Shown: positions 1 through 5,985 of the stretch, piece after piece
Numbering within the stretch: the first letter of the stretch is position 1
Layout of the letters: the number at the start of each line of letters is the position of its first letter
DNA from: an uncultured Phaeodactylibacter sp.
Lineage (GTDB): Bacteria; Bacteroidota; Bacteroidia; Chitinophagales; Saprospiraceae
DNA: 6,649 nt
Assembly: GCA_913062745.1 (NCBI GenBank)
Contig: CAJXXJ010000220.1
Location: forward strand, 1 to 6,649
Direction: 5' to 3'
Translations under genes and position numbers: made by a program
The notes under the pieces: generated by a model
Database searches by the model: none
What the model saw: the letters and a program-made list of their open reading frames with translations, nothing else
Told to the model about the DNA's origin: nothing

Positions 1-13
1 CTAGAGGAACAAC

Positions 14-1024
14 ATGATCATTCAACTGGAAAATACCATCAGCCCGGAGCACCTGTCCGCTCTGGAGGAAAAGCTTTCTGCCATCCGCTACCAAACGAAC
101 CGGGTGAAAACGCAGTACGGCGACTACATCATCGGGGTAGGCAAGGCCGCTTTTGATATCCGCAGCATCGGCACTATGCCGGGCGTGCGCGACATTCATC
201 AGGTGAGCGATGCTTACAAGCTCGTATCCAAAAAGTGGCGGGTGGAAGACACCATCATCAACTTGGGCGATGGCATACAAATCGGCACCGGGCACTTTGC
301 CATTATGGCGGGCCCCTGCTCGATCGAGTCGGAGGCGCAAGTAGAAAAAACGGTGCAGCACCTGCAGGAGCAGGGCGTACGCATCATGCGGGGCGGGGTG
401 TACAAGCCGCGCTCTTCTCCCTACTCTTTTCGCGGGCTGGGCATAGACGGGCTGAAGATGTGGCATCAGAAGGCCCGCGAGGCCGGCATCAAAATCATTA
501 CAGAGGTGATGATGGTGGAGCAGATTGAGGCAATGGCCGACTACGTGGATATTTTCCAGGTGGGCGCCCGCAATTCCCAGAACTTCAACCTGCTCGATGC
601 CTTGGGCGAAGTGGATAAGCCGGTGCTCCTCAAGCGGGGCATTTCCGGTACGATCGATGAGCTGCTGCAGGCGGCGGAGTATATCTTCTCCAACGGCAAC
701 GAGCGCATTATGCTGTGCGAGCGGGGCATCCGCAGCTACGAAAAGGCGTATCGCAATACGATGGATATCAACGCTATCGCTATGCTCAAGGAAAAGACCC
801 ACCTGCCGGTAATTGCCGACCCTTCCCACGGGATCGGTCTGCGCCGTTACGTAGATAAAATTGCTCTGGCCTCTATCATGGCAGGAGCAGATGGCGTGAT
901 CATGGAGGTGCATGAGCAGCCGGAAAAAGCCTTCTCCGACGGGCAGCAGACGCTGAGTTTTCCGGAAGCGAGCCGGCTCTATAAGCGTATGCATCAGGCT
1001 TACGAGCTGCGGGAGCATTTCTAA
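14..1024 (+). CDS. aroF: 3-deoxy-7-phosphoheptulonate (DAHP) synthase, type I-beta with N-terminal FBD regulatory domain
   Basis: Cytoplasmic enzyme that condenses phosphoenolpyruvate and erythrose-4-phosphate to DAHP, the first step of the shikimate route to aromatic amino acids. The 336 residues match the length of the Thermotoga-type enzyme. Residues about 1-70 form a ferredoxin-like (FBD) domain, which in this family mediates feedback inhibition by Phe or Tyr. The barrel carries AGPCSIES (99-106), the substrate loop KPRSSPYSFRG (131-141), TEV (163-165), GARNSQN (184-190), LLKRG (205-209), DPSHG (269-273), MEVH (297-300) and FSDGQQ (307-312). The family's metal ligands fall at Cys102, His272, Glu298 and Asp309, so the enzyme should be active. 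AGAGGA at 3-8 fixes the ATG at 14. The gene is complete and faces a convergent hydrolase gene. Upstream neighbours lie outside the window. The symbol is used loosely; aroG or aroA(G) would name the same family. Confidence 0.96.
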   Translation: MIIQLENTISPEHLSALEEKLSAIRYQTNRVKTQYGDYIIGVGKAAFDIRSIGTMPGVRDIHQVSDAYKLVSKKWRVEDTIINLGDGIQIGTGHFAIMAGPCSIESEAQVEKTVQHLQEQGVRIMRGGVYKPRSSPYSFRGLGIDGLKMWHQKAREAGIKIITEVMMVEQIEAMADYVDIFQVGARNSQNFNLLDALGEVDKPVLLKRGISGTIDELLQAAEYIFSNGNERIMLCERGIRSYEKAYRNTMDINAIAMLKEKTHLPVIADPSHGIGLRRYVDKIALASIMAGADGVIMEVHEQPEKAFSDGQQTLSFPEASRLYKRMHQAYELREHF

Positions 1025-1147
1025 AAACACCCTTAGGTCAGATTACCAGACAAAACGGTTTTGATAGAGCAGAGGGATTGATTTTGCGAGTTTGCGTTCC
1101 CGCCTCAGAAATGTACAGTAATTTGCCCTTAGATAGTCGCTTAATCA

Positions 1148-1192
1148 AAAAAGCCCTGCAAACCCGGGTCATTCCGGCTTGCAGGGCTTTTT
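1148..1192. terminator. Bidirectional intrinsic terminator between convergent genes
   Basis: A perfect 14-bp stem pairs 1148-1161 with 1179-1192 (core GCCCTGCAA / TTGCAGGGC) around a 17-base loop. The arms end in an A-run on the left and a T-run on the right, so a U-tract follows the hairpin on either strand. It lies 124 bases after the DAHP synthase stop and 26 bases after the end of the minus-strand hydrolase gene, so it can serve both. Confidence 0.88.
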
Positions 1193-1217
1193 ATTTTGTG
1201 TTAAGCGTTTCAAATCA

Positions 1218-2447
1218 TCAGGAGCAGGGCTGTGTCTTTGGCAGCCGGAAGCGCTCGTGGTACCGCTGGAAAAAGTCGGGTATGCTGCTGCCCACCGTAT
1301 AGTTGGGAGCATTGGTCAGCAGTACGATGCCGATATCTTCTGCCGGGTTGAAGGCAATTTCCGCGCGGTAGTAGTTGACGTAGCCACTGTGGCCGATGAT
1401 TTTGTAGTCTTCGGTTTGCATGATGCGCCAGCCCATTCCGTAGTGCGCATCTTTCAGGCCGTAGCCATACCAGTTGCGCAGGGAAGCATCACCTGCTGGG
1501 ATTTCCACGAAAGGCGCGAAAGCCTGCTGCATGGCACTGCTGTCAAGCACTTCCGGGCGTGCGCCCATTGCCATTTTCAGGTAGTTGGCCATGTCCCGGA
1601 TGCTGGCATTGACGCCAGCTGCGGCCGGCACTTCGTAGTAGTCGGGCTCCAGAATAGCCGGCTGATAGCCGCCGCGTGCACGCCGCATCGGCATTGCCCG
1701 GTTTTCTGATTCTATCATACCGCTGTAGGAAGCAGAGGCATTCAGCATGCCAAGGGGCTGGAAGAAGCGTTCCCGCATCAGCGCCTCAAGGCTTTTGCCG
1801 CCCGCCATTTGCAGCATGTCGCCGGCCAGGTTGAAGGCTACGTTTTGGTAATTATGGTAAACGCCTACCTGATGGGAAGGAGCAACATTCGGCAGCATAT
1901 TCAGGATCTGCTCATAGGGCCAGCCAACGTTCAGAAGATGAGAATAGGTGTGCCTCGGCAATCCGGTAGTGTGGCTCAGCAGGTGCTGCAGTTGCAGCTG
2001 CTCTGCGTAGTCGTCATCGTAAAAGCGCAGGCTGTCACTGCAGAAGGAGGACAAGGGGGCCTCCCAGTTGAGGAAGCTGTCTTTAACCATGCTTGCGGCA
2101 AGCAGGCCGGTCATCCCTTTGGAAAGGGAAGCAATCCGGAAGACGGTATGCTCATCCACCGGCAGCAGCTCCTGCTCTGTGCGGTAACCAAAAGTGCGAA
2201 TGCTGGCAATCGCACCATTCTTTACTATAGCGAACGCTCCGCCCGGCACGCCTTCCTGACGGAAGCGCTGCAACAGCTCTGCTTCGTAGTCATTCAGGAA
2301 AGCCTGGAAATCGGGCTTGAGCAGGCCGACTTGCTTCTTTACTGCGGCCTGCAGCGATGCCGGCTGCGGCCTGAGTTGTACCCTGCCTTCCCACAGCGGC
2401 CAAGCCAAAGTGATCAGCAGTGAAAGAATCCCCACTTTACGCATCAT
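1218..2447 (-). CDS. Exported serine hydrolase, beta-lactamase/penicillin-binding-protein fold (class C / S12-like)
   Basis: A 409-residue protein of the 'serine hydrolase / beta-lactamase domain' superfamily, which includes D-aminopeptidases, esterases and PBP4*-type proteins; the substrate cannot be told from sequence. The nucleophile motif SxxK is SLSK (Ser107, Lys110). The second motif YxN is YQN (Tyr200-Asn202), within a segment resembling the family's F.YSN.gY.LLG block. The third motif is HSG (353-355), where true beta-lactamases have KTG; HxG is usual in the esterase/peptidase members. LLSHTTGLP (156-164) is another family hallmark. The N-terminus (MMRKVGILSLLITLAWPLW) is a signal peptide or membrane anchor with no clear cleavage site, so the protein should act in the periplasm. 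GAGGA a few bases upstream supports initiation at 2447; the adjacent ATG at 2444 is an equal alternative. No operon partner is visible on this strand, and transcription ends at the shared hairpin at 1148-1192. Confidence 0.9.
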   Translation of the reverse strand: MMRKVGILSLLITLAWPLWEGRVQLRPQPASLQAAVKKQVGLLKPDFQAFLNDYEAELLQRFRQEGVPGGAFAIVKNGAIASIRTFGYRTEQELLPVDEHTVFRIASLSKGMTGLLAASMVKDSFLNWEAPLSSFCSDSLRFYDDDYAEQLQLQHLLSHTTGLPRHTYSHLLNVGWPYEQILNMLPNVAPSHQVGVYHNYQNVAFNLAGDMLQMAGGKSLEALMRERFFQPLGMLNASASYSGMIESENRAMPMRRARGGYQPAILEPDYYEVPAAAGVNASIRDMANYLKMAMGARPEVLDSSAMQQAFAPFVEIPAGDASLRNWYGYGLKDAHYGMGWRIMQTEDYKIIGHSGYVNYYRAEIAFNPAEDIGIVLLTNAPNYTVGSSIPDFFQRYHERFRLPKTQPCS

Positions 2448-2614
2448 AATCCTCGCTCGTTTTCCTTTACACGCAATTTTACTTCATCGCCCGCTAAACG
2501 CCAAACCTCTGTGGCTTATTTTGTGAAAAGTGCCTGTATTGCAAATTTTTATTATTTGTATAAGGCTCTGTTTGTCAGTGTTTTGTAGGGGGAAGAAGGA
2601 GGAGTGAGTTTTTT

Positions 2615-2650
2615 TTGCCTTTTTTCTCTGAAACCTTTTTTCTATTTTCG
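2615..2650 (+). promoter_or_regulatory. Candidate Bacteroidota-type promoter for the leader and barrel-lipoprotein operon
   Basis: TATTTTCG at 2643-2650 matches the Bacteroidota -7 consensus TAnnTTTG at all but one defined position. A TTG at 2615-2617, within a T-run, could be the -33 element. The 25-base spacing is longer than the usual 19-21 or so, so the match is weak. If real, transcription would begin near 2657 and give a leader of about 530 bases before the ATG at 3190. Confidence 0.3.
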
Positions 2651-2662
2651 CCGTAATATTAC

Positions 2663-2703
2663 AACAAACAACACACTCGTAAGAGTTTCTTAACAAACAA
2701 CAC
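2663..2703 (+). repeat. Two 12-base direct repeats flanking a small GNRA-loop hairpin
   Basis: AACAAACAACAC occurs at 2663-2674 and again at 2692-2703, 29 bases apart. Directly after the first copy is the hairpin ACTC-GTAA-GAGT (2675-2686), whose loop is of GNRA type. The unit is at the start of the hairpin-rich region. In RNA the repeats would be unstructured A/C-rich single strands, a kind of site that RNA-binding proteins or pairing partners can use; that role is speculation. Confidence 0.7.
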
Positions 2704-2734
2704 TAGCTCGCCAGTTCTTCGGCGACAGCACTAA

Positions 2735-2783
2735 GCGTCTCCATTCAGTATGTTCTCAGTGAGCATAAACCGGAGATGAGCGC
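2735..2783 (+). other. Two-tier RNA hairpin in the leader
   Basis: The inner stem pairs TATGTTC (2749-2755) with GAGCATA (2761-2767), seven pairs including one G-T, around a five-base loop. The outer stem pairs TCTCC (2738-2742) with GGAGA (2772-2776). GCG (2735-2737) can extend it by pairing with CGC (2781-2783) across a four-base bulge. This is one of the better supported folds in the region. Confidence 0.45.
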
Positions 2784-2877
2784 CTAACCAGCCAGTAATT
2801 TACAAGTTACCTGCTTACCTAAATTCCGATTAGTGCAATCGGCTGTGTCAACAGTCGGTACAGTGTTGAAATCATTC

Positions 2878-2972
2878 ATTCTTTGAGACAATGCACGGGT
2901 ACGCTGCAAGCGGTATCCTTAATAAACACAGAGGCTAAAATCGGGGAAGGCATTCCCTAAAATTCTTTGAGA
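2878..2972 (+). repeat. Pair of 11-base ATTCTTTGAGA direct repeats, boxA-like
   Basis: ATTCTTTGAGA occurs identically at 2878-2888 and 2962-2972, 84 bases apart on the plus strand. It resembles the boxA antitermination element of rRNA leaders (Bacillus form near TGTTCTTTGAAAAC) and the TTCTTTGA that precedes 16S genes in Bacteroidota. Between the copies lie two hairpins: 2897-2918 (GGGTAC/GTATCC continued by GCT/AGC, with one bulge) and 2943-2958 (GGGAA/TTCCC with a flanking G-T pair). The repeats are seen directly; a role in NusB/S10-type antitermination is inference. Confidence 0.6.
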
Positions 2973-3064
2973 GGTGAGGTATTCCTGTGGTGTGTATTCG
3001 CCGCGGGCAGTACCCAACAGACTTTTTTGGCAGGCAGCTGCGGCTGTTTGCGCAAGAGGTTTAG

Positions 3065-3120
3065 CTATCGCCATACCAAATCGCTGCTTTCGGGCAGTTG
3101 ATAAGCGATTTTTCGGATAG
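3065..3120 (+). terminator. Terminator-like hairpin just upstream of the barrel gene; possible attenuator or 3' end of a small RNA
   Basis: AAATCGCT (3078-3085) pairs with AGCGATTT (3104-3111), eight perfect pairs, and the right arm runs into five T (3109-3113). An outer stem CTATC (3065-3069) / GATAG (3116-3120) can close around it. A competing inner hairpin, CTGC (3084-3087) / GCAG (3094-3097), uses part of the same arm, so two folds are mutually exclusive. It ends 69 bases before the ATG at 3190. It could end a leader transcript conditionally, end a separate small RNA, or simply be a leader fold; the T-run is short for a strong terminator. Confidence 0.45.
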
Positions 3121-3189
3121 TGGCAGTTTCCGTAAGCACCTTATTATATGGTAAGGAGCAGGGGAGACGGCCTAATAATTATAAACCTC

Positions 3190-3915
3190 ATGCATTGCTA
3201 CTTGACCCAAACAACAAAGGTGCTGCTGCTGAGCCTGTTCGGCTTATTCGGCAGTTACCTGCAAGCACAAACAGATGCTCCGCAAGAGGAGCAAAGCCGT
3301 CCGCTGACGATCGGCATCAATACGGGAACGAACGCTTTCATCGGCATTGATGTGGCGACTCCCATCAGCGAGCGCTGGAACATGCGGCTGGACTTCAGCT
3401 ACATGCACCTCAACCTTCGCAAGTGGGAGACCAACTTTAACCGGTTTGAACACTACGCCTCCATAGATATGGATATAGAGCATTCCGCTTTCAACGTACT
3501 GTTCGATTATGCCACTGGAGAAAAAGGCAACTTCCGCCTCGTCGGAGGGCTGGGCTTCTTCATTGGCAATCAGGCTTCTGGCTCGGTTCGGCTGGCGGAT
3601 AACTTCACGTTCAATGATATTGCTTTCGAGCCGGACGAGCTGGGCTATGTCCACGGTGGCGTCCGCTTCAGAAGCCGGATCAACCCTTACCTCGGTATCG
3701 GTATCGGCCGCTTGCATAGCCGCAAACGCGTAAGCTTCAGCATGGACATTGGCACCTTTTACAAAGGAGCTCCGCAGATTCGGGTGGGCGGCACCCAATT
3801 ACTAAGAAACAACGAGCACAATTCGGAAGTACTTACGGATAACCTTTCCCCATATCGCTGGTATCCGGTCCTCCGTTTCCGCCTCGGTTATTCACTTAAT
3901 CCTGTAAAAAATTAA
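3190..3915 (+). CDS. Predicted small outer-membrane beta-barrel protein
   Basis: A 241-residue protein with no specific family that I recognise. A signal peptide is clear: a short N-terminus with one Lys (10), hydrophobic VLLLSLFGLFGSYL (11-24), and predicted cleavage after LQA (Ala26) before QTDA. The rest is rich in alternating, aromatic and Gly-containing strands such as GINTGTNAFIGIDV, MRLDFSYMHLNL, FRLVGGLGFFIG, INPYLGIGIGR and RVSFSMDIGTFYKGAPQI, and ends in LRFRLGYSL, a typical last barrel strand. Eight to ten strands seem likely, as in OmpW/OmpA-like barrels of Bacteroidota. An in-frame ATG at 3148 would add 14 residues before the signal peptide; the ATG at 3190 is preferred because it gives a normal signal sequence and an A/T-rich upstream region. 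The lipoprotein gene begins 13 bases after the stop, so they are probably cotranscribed. Ligand or transport role is unknown. Confidence 0.72.
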   Translation: MHCYLTQTTKVLLLSLFGLFGSYLQAQTDAPQEEQSRPLTIGINTGTNAFIGIDVATPISERWNMRLDFSYMHLNLRKWETNFNRFEHYASIDMDIEHSAFNVLFDYATGEKGNFRLVGGLGFFIGNQASGSVRLADNFTFNDIAFEPDELGYVHGGVRFRSRINPYLGIGIGRLHSRKRVSFSMDIGTFYKGAPQIRVGGTQLLRNNEHNSEVLTDNLSPYRWYPVLRFRLGYSLNPVKN

Positions 3916-3928
3916 TCCTGTTTATAAT

Positions 3929-5671
3929 ATGAAACGCATATTCAACCTCCGAATGCTTTTGGTAGCAGCCCTGATTACGGGGGTGTTATTCTCCTGCACA
4001 AAGACAGAAGACCTGATCAAAGGTACTTCGCTTAACGTAAATACAGACCTGCTCAGCAACCCGCTTACTATCCAAATCTTGTCTGCCAACCCGGGCGAAG
4101 AACTGCCCACAGACATTACGGTGGAAGTAATGGGCCCTGATAAAGACAAAATTTACACCATATTCGGCGAGAAAAAGCTGGTAGTCAATACCAACCCGGC
4201 TGACCGGGGTACGGCCTTGCTGCCCATCGGTGTACGGCATGTCGATCAGTTGTCGCCGGTCAACCCGATTGAATTTAGCCTGGCGATCAAAGCAGAAGGC
4301 TTCATGCCCATCATGCGCAACTACCGCCTGACAAAGCGGGACATGCGTATGACCAACGTAAAACTGCACCGCATGTCGGAGCCGGTGGAAGGCATTATGA
4401 TGAAAGAGGGTTCTATGATGGTTCCGCAGGAAGGCACCGCTAACTCTGTGCACCTGTCTACGAGCCTGAATGCTCAGGGTGAAAATGTGGGCATCGAGAT
4501 GCGCCCGGGCACGCAGGTGTTCCGCAAGGATGGCAAGCAAATTTCCGGCGAGGTGAAAGCTATGGTCGCCCACTACGATTTCCAGGTACGCGGTATCAAC
4601 GAGATTGCGCCGGCCAGCCTGTTCTCCAACGATGCCATTGATCGGGATGGTAACAGTGTTGGCTACGCTATTTTTGACCCGATCGCGATGTACTCTGTGG
4701 AAATGGAGATAGACGGTGAAGAGGTGAAAAATTTCTCCAAGCCGCTTGATGTAACAGTGCGCATTCAGCCGCACGCGGTCAACCCTGAAACAGGCGCTTA
4801 CTTCAAAGCGGGCGACAGTGTGCCGGTTTGGAGCTACAACGAAGACCTTGGCGAATGGCAGGAAGAGACCACGGCTACCATCGTTGCCGGCAGCGGCGGT
4901 CAGCTATACGCCTACTACCGTCAGGCACACCTTTCTTCCTGGCTAGTTGGCGGCCGTCGCCCGTGTTATCCTGGTACACAGGTGAATATCATCAACAGTG
5001 GACAGGACAAAAATGGTCCGGAGCGTTTTTACTATGTAGAAGTTTATCGGGCGAGTGATAATAGCTTGCTCAGTGTGGAGTATAACCGCTTTTTTAACTT
5101 CGAAAACGTGGATATTCGCGGAGAATCTAAAGACATCTACTTCAAGGTCTACAGCGAACCAACTGGCTGCAGTGGTCAAATTTTACTCTACACTTCCCCG
5201 GTCTTTAACAGCTGTGGAGAGGAGTTTACTTTAGATCTTAGTACTGAGCTCAATAGTGATGGGCCGTTTGCTGAGATTTTTGTACAGGTGGCCGGTACCT
5301 GCTCCAGCGAGTATAATGACCTGGTGGTCACTCCGACGCTTCCTATTCTTTACCGGCAGTCAGGTTGTGATGTATGGATGCCGCTGGGCGAGCTGGAGTC
5401 CGGACAAGGCGCTACCAGTGCCCTGAAAGTTGGTGAGTACTATGATTTCCGAATTTCCCATCGTACGCTCGATCGGTGCATTCTGAATTTGCAAGTGCCA
5501 ACGCAGGATACCACGGTTATCATCGACAGCCCGGTATACAACTTTACAGAAACAATTGACATCACGTACGAACCAGACGGGAAAACTATAATTCTTGAGT
5601 ACACAGATATTCAGGTACCCGATCAGGCATGTGAGGAATATATCGAATACTTAGGGCGTATCCCCCGGTAG
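3929..5671 (+). CDS. Predicted surface lipoprotein with FAM171/CILP-like domain
   Basis: A 580-residue lipoprotein. Its N-terminus MKRIFNLRMLLVAALITG leads to the lipobox LFSC, with Cys23 the lipidation site. The next residues, TKTED, resemble the Lys-plus-two-acidic lipoprotein export signal known in Bacteroidota, so exposure on the cell surface is plausible. Residues about 35-150 look like a beta-sandwich of the regulatory (CarboxypepD-like) kind. Residues about 155-340 contain the features of FAM171/CILP-type domains: TQVFRKDGKQISGEVKAMV (195-213), then AGDSVPVWSYNEDLGEW (294-310), then AHLSSWLVGG (333-342). The C-terminal part (about 346-580) holds seven Cys (346, 414, 429, 458, 480, 517, 568) and two or three beta-sandwich-like segments that I do not recognise. 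No catalytic motif is visible. The gene follows the barrel gene by 13 bases, suggesting a barrel-lipoprotein pair at the outer membrane. Binding or structural function is inference. Confidence 0.75.
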   Translation: MKRIFNLRMLLVAALITGVLFSCTKTEDLIKGTSLNVNTDLLSNPLTIQILSANPGEELPTDITVEVMGPDKDKIYTIFGEKKLVVNTNPADRGTALLPIGVRHVDQLSPVNPIEFSLAIKAEGFMPIMRNYRLTKRDMRMTNVKLHRMSEPVEGIMMKEGSMMVPQEGTANSVHLSTSLNAQGENVGIEMRPGTQVFRKDGKQISGEVKAMVAHYDFQVRGINEIAPASLFSNDAIDRDGNSVGYAIFDPIAMYSVEMEIDGEEVKNFSKPLDVTVRIQPHAVNPETGAYFKAGDSVPVWSYNEDLGEWQEETTATIVAGSGGQLYAYYRQAHLSSWLVGGRRPCYPGTQVNIINSGQDKNGPERFYYVEVYRASDNSLLSVEYNRFFNFENVDIRGESKDIYFKVYSEPTGCSGQILLYTSPVFNSCGEEFTLDLSTELNSDGPFAEIFVQVAGTCSSEYNDLVVTPTLPILYRQSGCDVWMPLGELESGQGATSALKVGEYYDFRISHRTLDRCILNLQVPTQDTTVIIDSPVYNFTETIDITYEPDGKTIILEYTDIQVPDQACEEYIEYLGRIPR

Positions 5672-5680
5672 GTATTCCGG

Positions 5681-5732
5681 GAACAGGAAACAATCCCCGT
5701 GTTCAATTCGAGCACAAGGATTGTTTCCGTTC
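5681..5732 (+). terminator. Long hairpin immediately after the lipoprotein gene
   Basis: GGAAACAATCC (5686-5696) pairs perfectly with GGATTGTTTCC (5718-5728). GAAC/GTTC (5681-5684 / 5729-5732) extends the stem past a single bulged A, and GTGTTC/GAGCAC (5699-5704 / 5710-5715) forms a six-pair inner stem with one G-T. It begins nine bases after the stop codon. Only TTT follows, so it is a weak intrinsic terminator at best; it could instead protect the operon mRNA 3' end, or be half of a tandem terminator with the hairpin at 5788-5818. Confidence 0.6.
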
Positions 5733-5787
5733 TTTATGGAAATTCAAAGATGTAATTCGACAGGTTTAAGTAGTATATTTCTTAACG

Positions 5788-5818
5788 GATGGTATCTCTT
5801 GGGGTACCATCTTTTTTT
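5788..5818 (+). terminator. Intrinsic terminator of the barrel-lipoprotein operon
   Basis: GATGGTA (5788-5794) pairs with TACCATC (5805-5811), extendable inward by a T-G and a C-G pair, and seven T (5812-5818) follow directly. This is a textbook Rho-independent terminator, 117 bases after the lipoprotein stop, separating it from the next gene. Confidence 0.87.
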
Positions 5819-5985
5819 ATTCCGGGCCCTGCTTTTTTTGTCCGCTGCCTTTCTATCCCTTCTCTGTGGCTTGTCCCTACAAACTATTTACAGGCATTCC
5901 TCGTTTTATACGCATACTGAGAAAGTTTTGCACGAGCAGTGCTTGCTATCCCACGCCTTTTGACCTGTATCTAAATCAAACGCCT
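5819..5985 (+). other. Intergenic region upstream of the large secreted protein gene; no clear promoter
   Basis: After the terminator these bases contain T-rich and pyrimidine-rich stretches but no convincing TTG / TAnnTTTG promoter pair and no protein-like frame. The whole gene-free stretch from 5672 to 5985 therefore holds two hairpins, then this leader. Since a terminator precedes it, the next gene presumably has its own promoter here that I cannot place. Confidence 0.45.

Larger units (their letters stand above)
2448..3189. other. Long intergenic region between divergent genes; no credible protein gene, hairpin-rich right part
   Basis: These 742 bases separate the minus-strand hydrolase from the plus-strand barrel gene. 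The first part (about 2530-2660) is AT-rich with long T-runs on the plus strand, as expected for divergent promoters. From about 2663 to 3120 the composition changes and short hairpins follow one another: 2675-2686 (GTAA loop), 2708-2725, 2735-2783, 2826-2842, 2848-2869, 2897-2918, 2943-2958, 3035-3046 and 3065-3120. Short open frames here show no protein-like composition, signal peptide or recognisable motif. Several of the 4-6 bp hairpins could arise by chance in this length; the larger ones (2735-2783, 2897-2918, 3065-3120) are less likely to. The right part may be a 5' leader or an independent RNA; this is inference. Confidence 0.6.

Noticed and set aside
2484..2696. Open frame of 70 codons on the minus strand upstream of the hydrolase.
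   Set aside because: It reads through AT-rich promoter-like sequence, with Lys/Thr/Ile/Phe-heavy composition from T-runs, and shows no motif or signal peptide.
2782..2788. GCCTAAC matches an integron attC core site (RYYYAAC) next to a stem-forming region.
   Set aside because: No matching GTTRRRY core occurs within 150 bases on the correct side, and no integrase or cassette-like genes are present; a seven-base match is expected by chance.
3148..3189. Upstream ATG at 3148 as the start of the barrel gene.
   Set aside because: It would put 14 extra residues, including two Arg and an Ile run, before a normal signal peptide; the ATG at 3190 gives the usual layout.
3986..4774. Open frame of 262 codons on the minus strand inside the lipoprotein gene.
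   Set aside because: Its His/Arg/Val-rich, motif-free translation is the mirror of the well-supported plus-strand lipoprotein gene.
5699..5715. GTTCAATTCGAGC looks like a tRNA T-arm.
   Set aside because: It is the inner stem of the hairpin at 5681-5732; no acceptor, D or anticodon arm can be found around it.
5721..5963. Open frame of 80 codons on the plus strand, hydrophobic and membrane-like.
   Set aside because: It starts inside one hairpin and crosses the strong terminator at 5788-5818; the hydrophobicity comes from the T-rich tract.
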